Part shown: positions 3,383 through 5,747 of the stretch, piece after piece | How the letters are laid out: every line of letters begins with the position of its first letter | Position numbering within the stretch: the first letter of the stretch is position 1 | Assembly: GCA_946539175.1 (NCBI GenBank) | Contig: CAMNHH010000136.1 | Coordinates: 1-5,747 of the forward strand | DNA: 5,747 nucleotides | Direction: 5' to 3' | Source: an uncultured Clostridia bacterium | GTDB taxonomy: Bacteria > Bacillota > Clostridia > Oscillospirales > Oscillospiraceae | Position numbers and translations under genes: made by a program | Notes under the pieces: generated by a model | The model's input: the letters and a program-made list of their open reading frames with translations, nothing else | What the model was told of the DNA's origin: nothing | Databases searched by the model: none

Positions 3383-5747
3383 AACCCATCTATAAACGAC
3401 TGACGGCTCTGGCTCTTTGCCTGATCCTGGTATTGGGCTGCATGAGCCTGGTCTTTGCGGAAAACGACAATCCCCCGGCCTCGGAATCCGATGCTGAGAC
3501 CCAGCAGACGGAGGAGGCGTCCAGCCTGGCGCCAGGCTCCGGGCACGAAACCGTCTACGTTCTGACCGACGCGGCAGGCGCCGTGGAAAAGCAGATCGTC
3601 AGCAGCCGGAGCCGGAACGCCGACGGCACGGAGCAATCCACCCAGGAGGAGACCCAGCGGGAGCTTCCCGTGGACCTGCGCTTCAGCTACCGCCTGGACG
3701 GGGAGGAGATTTCCCCTGAGGCGCTGGCCGGAAAGAGCGGCGCTGTGGAGATCCGAATCGACTATACGAACCATGAGACGGCCCGGCGGGAGATCAACGG
3801 CAGGGAGGAGACCCTCTATACCCCGTTTTTGATGCTTTCCGCCCTGGTGCTGGACAACGAGCACTTTGCCAACGTGGAAATCGAAAACGGTAAACTGATT
3901 AACGACGGCAGCCGCACGCTTGCCATCGGTTACGCCCTGCCCGGAATGCAGGAGAGTCTGGCTCTGCCGGAGACCCTGGATCTGAGTATTCCCGACCACG
4001 TGATCCTGCGGGCCGAGGCGAGGGATTTCTCCCTGGGCTCCGTCTATACCCTGGGCGCTGCGGACCTGTTGGGAAGCTATGACGAGAAGGATCCGGATGC
4101 GGTTGAAAAGCTGTTTGCCTCCGTTCAGGATCTCAGCAACGGTATGGCGCAGCTTCTGGAGGGCGCAAAGGCTCTGAACGAGGGCCTTGATACCCTGATG
4201 GACCAGTCCGGGGCCCTGCAGGAGGGGGTCGCCGCACTGTCTGACGGAGCGGATCAGCTGTCCGGCGGCGCCAAGTCCCTCTCCTCCGGCGCCAAGGAGC
4301 TGGCCTCCGGCTCGGAGGAACTGAAAAACGGCGCGGGACAGCTTGCCCAGGGCGCCAACAGACTGCGGGACGGCAGTGGCCAGCTGGAGAGCGGTGCCGC
4401 CCAACTCAACACCGGGCTGCAGCAGCTCAGTCGGAACTCCGGCACACTGAACGACGGCGCGGAGGCGGTCTTCAACTCTCTGCTGTCTGCCGCGGAGACC
4501 CAGCTCAAGGACAATGGGCTGAGCGTGGCGAGCCTGACCATCTCTAACTATCAGAAAGAACTGAATCGTGTAATCGGCACCCTGGATCATGACGCGGTTT
4601 ACGCCGCAGCGCTGGCCCAGGTCACCGCCGGAGTGGAGGCCAAACGGACCGAGATCCAGACCATGGTTACCCAGGCCGTGCAGGAGCAGGTCACCCAGGC
4701 GGTCACCGCCGCTGTGCGGGAAACGGTAAGCCGGCAAGTTCGGGAAGGCGCGGAAGCGCAGATCCGGGCAGCGGTTGAGGAAAATCGCACCCAGATAGAA
4801 GCCCTGGTCAGCCAGACGGTGGAGGAGCAGGTTCGGGCCCAGGTCATTCTGGCGGCCACGGGTATGAGTCCCGAGGAATACGCCCAGGCCGTTGCGGCCG
4901 GCGCCATCGACGAAGCCCGGCAGGCTGCGCTGGAGGCTCAGGTGGAAGCACAGATGAGCTCCAAAGAGGTCCAGGCTCAGATCAGCGCCGCGGTGGAGCA
5001 GAAGATCGAAGAGAGCGTCCAGACGCAAATGGCGGCGCCTCAAACCCAAACCATGATCGACAGTCAGATCGACGCGCAGATGGATTCCGAGACAGTTCAG
5101 GGTCTGATCGCGCAGAAGGTCCGGGAGCAGATGCAGAGCCAGGCGGTCCGGCAGACGATCGCGGACAATACGGAGGCCCAGGTGCAGAAGGCCATTGCAG
5201 ACACCATGGCAGGCTCCGAGGTCCAGACCAAGCTCCAGGCGGCCAGCGAAGGCGCAAAGGCTGTCATTGCTCTGAAGACCTCCCTGGATCAGTATCATGC
5301 GTTCTATCTGGGGCTGAAGACCTATACCGCCGGGGTGGATACGGCTGCCCGGGGAGCGAAGACCCTCTCTGACGGAGCGCAGAAGCTGCACAGCGGCGCT
5401 GCGGACCTGGCCGATGGAACTGCCGCGCTGTCTGCGGGGACGAAGAAGCTCTCCTCCGGAGCCAAGACCTTGTCCAGCGGCGCGTCGGAGCTTTCCGACG
5501 GCGCTGCCCGTCTGGATAACGGTGCGCATCAGCTCAACGACAGCCTGCCCGCCCTGCTGGAGGGCATCGAACAGCTTCGCGATGGCTCCGCCCAACTGCG
5601 GGATGGCCTGGAGCGCTTCGACGAAGATGGCATCCAGACCATTGCTCGCCTGGTGAACGAAGACGGTCGGGATCTGGCCGAGCGGCTGAAGGCACTGGCG
5701 GAGCTGGGCCGGGAATATCGGGCCGCCTACACGGGTCTGTCCGAGCA
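3379..5747 (+). CDS. Exported heptad-repeat protein, YhgE/Pip-like, partner of the MMPL pump (3' end outside window)
   Basis: The frame is open from ATG 3379 to the window end: 789 full codons with no stop, so the protein is longer than 789 residues. Residues 1-27 form a signal peptide or membrane anchor (KR at 6-7, hydrophobic 8-26, possible cleavage after VFA27). An acidic linker follows, then an extracytoplasmic domain (about 57-230; ETVYVLTDAAG, SYRLDGEEISPEALAGKSG, IPDHVIL). Next come 16 Leu-x-x-Gly-type heptads (252-360), a Gln/Ala/Val/Glu-rich helical insert (about 361-660), and 12 more heptads (663-743). The heptads match the Leu-x-x-Gly repeat known from YhgE/Pip and related EsaA/YueB envelope proteins, which usually end in several membrane helices; that part would lie past the window. 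Similar proteins beside MMPL genes occur in gut clostridia as I recall, without known function. The ATGA overlap with the pump suggests a joint complex. A role as a wall-spanning stalk or periplasmic-like conduit is inference. Confidence 0.85.
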   Translation, partial: MKPIYKRLTALALCLILVLGCMSLVFAENDNPPASESDAETQQTEEASSLAPGSGHETVYVLTDAAGAVEKQIVSSRSRNADGTEQSTQEETQRELPVDLRFSYRLDGEEISPEALAGKSGAVEIRIDYTNHETARREINGREETLYTPFLMLSALVLDNEHFANVEIENGKLINDGSRTLAIGYALPGMQESLALPETLDLSIPDHVILRAEARDFSLGSVYTLGAADLLGSYDEKDPDAVEKLFASVQDLSNGMAQLLEGAKALNEGLDTLMDQSGALQEGVAALSDGADQLSGGAKSLSSGAKELASGSEELKNGAGQLAQGANRLRDGSGQLESGAAQLNTGLQQLSRNSGTLNDGAEAVFNSLLSAAETQLKDNGLSVASLTISNYQKELNRVIGTLDHDAVYAAALAQVTAGVEAKRTEIQTMVTQAVQEQVTQAVTAAVRETVSRQVREGAEAQIRAAVEENRTQIEALVSQTVEEQVRAQVILAATGMSPEEYAQAVAAGAIDEARQAALEAQVEAQMSSKEVQAQISAAVEQKIEESVQTQMAAPQTQTMIDSQIDAQMDSETVQGLIAQKVREQMQSQAVRQTIADNTEAQVQKAIADTMAGSEVQTKLQAASEGAKAVIALKTSLDQYHAFYLGLKTYTAGVDTAARGAKTLSDGAQKLHSGAADLADGTAALSAGTKKLSSGAKTLSSGASELSDGAARLDNGAHQLNDSLPALLEGIEQLRDGSAQLRDGLERFDEDGIQTIARLVNEDGRDLAERLKALAELGREYRAAYTGLSE
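4132..4458 (+). repeat. First Leu-x-x-Gly heptad ladder (16 units, protein-level repeat)
   Basis: Residues 252-360 of the downstream protein carry leucine every seventh residue from Leu252 to Leu357 without a phase break. Glycine follows three residues later in most units, with Ala, Ser or Asn around it (LSDGADQ, LSGGAKS, LSSGAKE, LASGSEE). The unit at Leu273 lacks the Gly at its normal place, and the one at Leu350 is degenerate. The strict phase predicts one long helical or coiled-coil rod. Confidence 0.85.
4459..5358 (+). other. Region encoding a ~300-residue Q/A/V/E-rich helical insert between the heptad ladders
   Basis: Residues 361-660 break the heptad pattern. Here aliphatic residues come mostly every fourth position: V430, V434, V438, V442, V446, V450, V454, A458, I462, V466, and again V477, V481, V485, V489. 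From about 518 on, the spacing is a mix of 4 and 5. A related segment (M-x-S-x-x-V-Q-x-x-I) recurs at M526, M568, M585 and in weaker form at M551 and M610, giving steps of 17, 25 and 42 residues. Gln is very frequent and there is no Pro except near 497 and 554. This predicts long amphipathic helices that need not form a classical left-handed coiled coil. Its function is unknown. Confidence 0.7.
5365..5607 (+). repeat. Second Leu-x-x-Gly heptad ladder (12 units, protein-level repeat)
   Basis: Residues 663-743 again have leucine every seven residues, Leu663 to Leu740, with Gly three later in nearly all (LSDGAQK, LHSGAAD, LADGTAA, LSSGAKT, LSDGAAR, LDNGAHQ). The exception is the unit at Leu719. 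The second ladder is out of phase with the first, since 306 residues between Leu357 and Leu663 is not a multiple of seven. The gene goes on with a charged helical segment to the window edge. Confidence 0.85.

Noticed and set aside
3166..5595. Antisense open frame of 809 codons under the heptad protein gene
   Set aside because: The + strand frame here has a strong ribosome site, a signal peptide and ordered heptads. The antisense product is a Gly/Leu/Arg/His-rich low-complexity string with no domain and no ribosome site, explained by repeated GC-rich codons read backwards.
4132..5607. CRISPR array or DNA-level tandem repeat in the last gene
   Set aside because: Repetition is at the protein level with varied codons; there are no identical direct repeats with unique spacers.

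Overview
The window looks like part of a Firmicutes/Clostridia chromosome, most likely a moderately GC-rich gut lineage of the Oscillospiraceae type. This rests on purine-rich AAAGGAG(G) ribosome binding sites, a RAYT-type transposase with a C-terminal helix-turn-helix, and a TetR / MMPL / heptad-repeat gene set that I associate with such genomes. The assignment is an inference from gene style; no rRNA or other marker is present. All four genes read on the + strand.

Layout. (1) Bases 1-512 hold the 3' part of an IS200-like/RAYT (REP-associated Y1) transposase whose start lies before the window. Right behind its stop is a small hairpin (515-539) that looks like the end structure of such an element. 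(2) Bases 558-1124 encode a TetR/AcrR-type regulator, only 45 bp from the transposase. (3) A perfect 21-bp-arm hairpin (1142-1184) follows it, reading as an intrinsic terminator that could work in both directions. Behind it are a candidate -10 box and a good ribosome binding site. (4) Bases 1250-3382 encode a 710-residue MMPL/RND-superfamily membrane transporter. (5) Overlapping its stop codon by ATGA is a large gene (3379 to beyond 5747). It encodes an exported protein with an N-terminal signal/anchor, an extracytoplasmic domain and two ladders of Leu-x-x-Gly heptads. The ladders are separated by about 300 residues of unusual Gln/Ala/Val/Glu-rich predicted helix.

How the genes may work together. 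The TetR protein probably controls the transporter operon just downstream. The MMPL protein is a proton-driven pump by family, with Asp-Tyr pairs in both halves. The translationally coupled heptad protein resembles the YhgE/Pip/EsaA class of long extracytoplasmic stalk proteins and is a plausible partner that extends the export path or senses the wall. The substrate cannot be told from the sequence. The transposase looks like an unrelated mobile neighbour that inserted next to, or perhaps into, the promoter region of the tetR gene.

The most interesting part is the interrupted heptad ladder and its tetrad/17-residue repetitive insert in the last gene, together with that gene's coupling to an MMPL pump.
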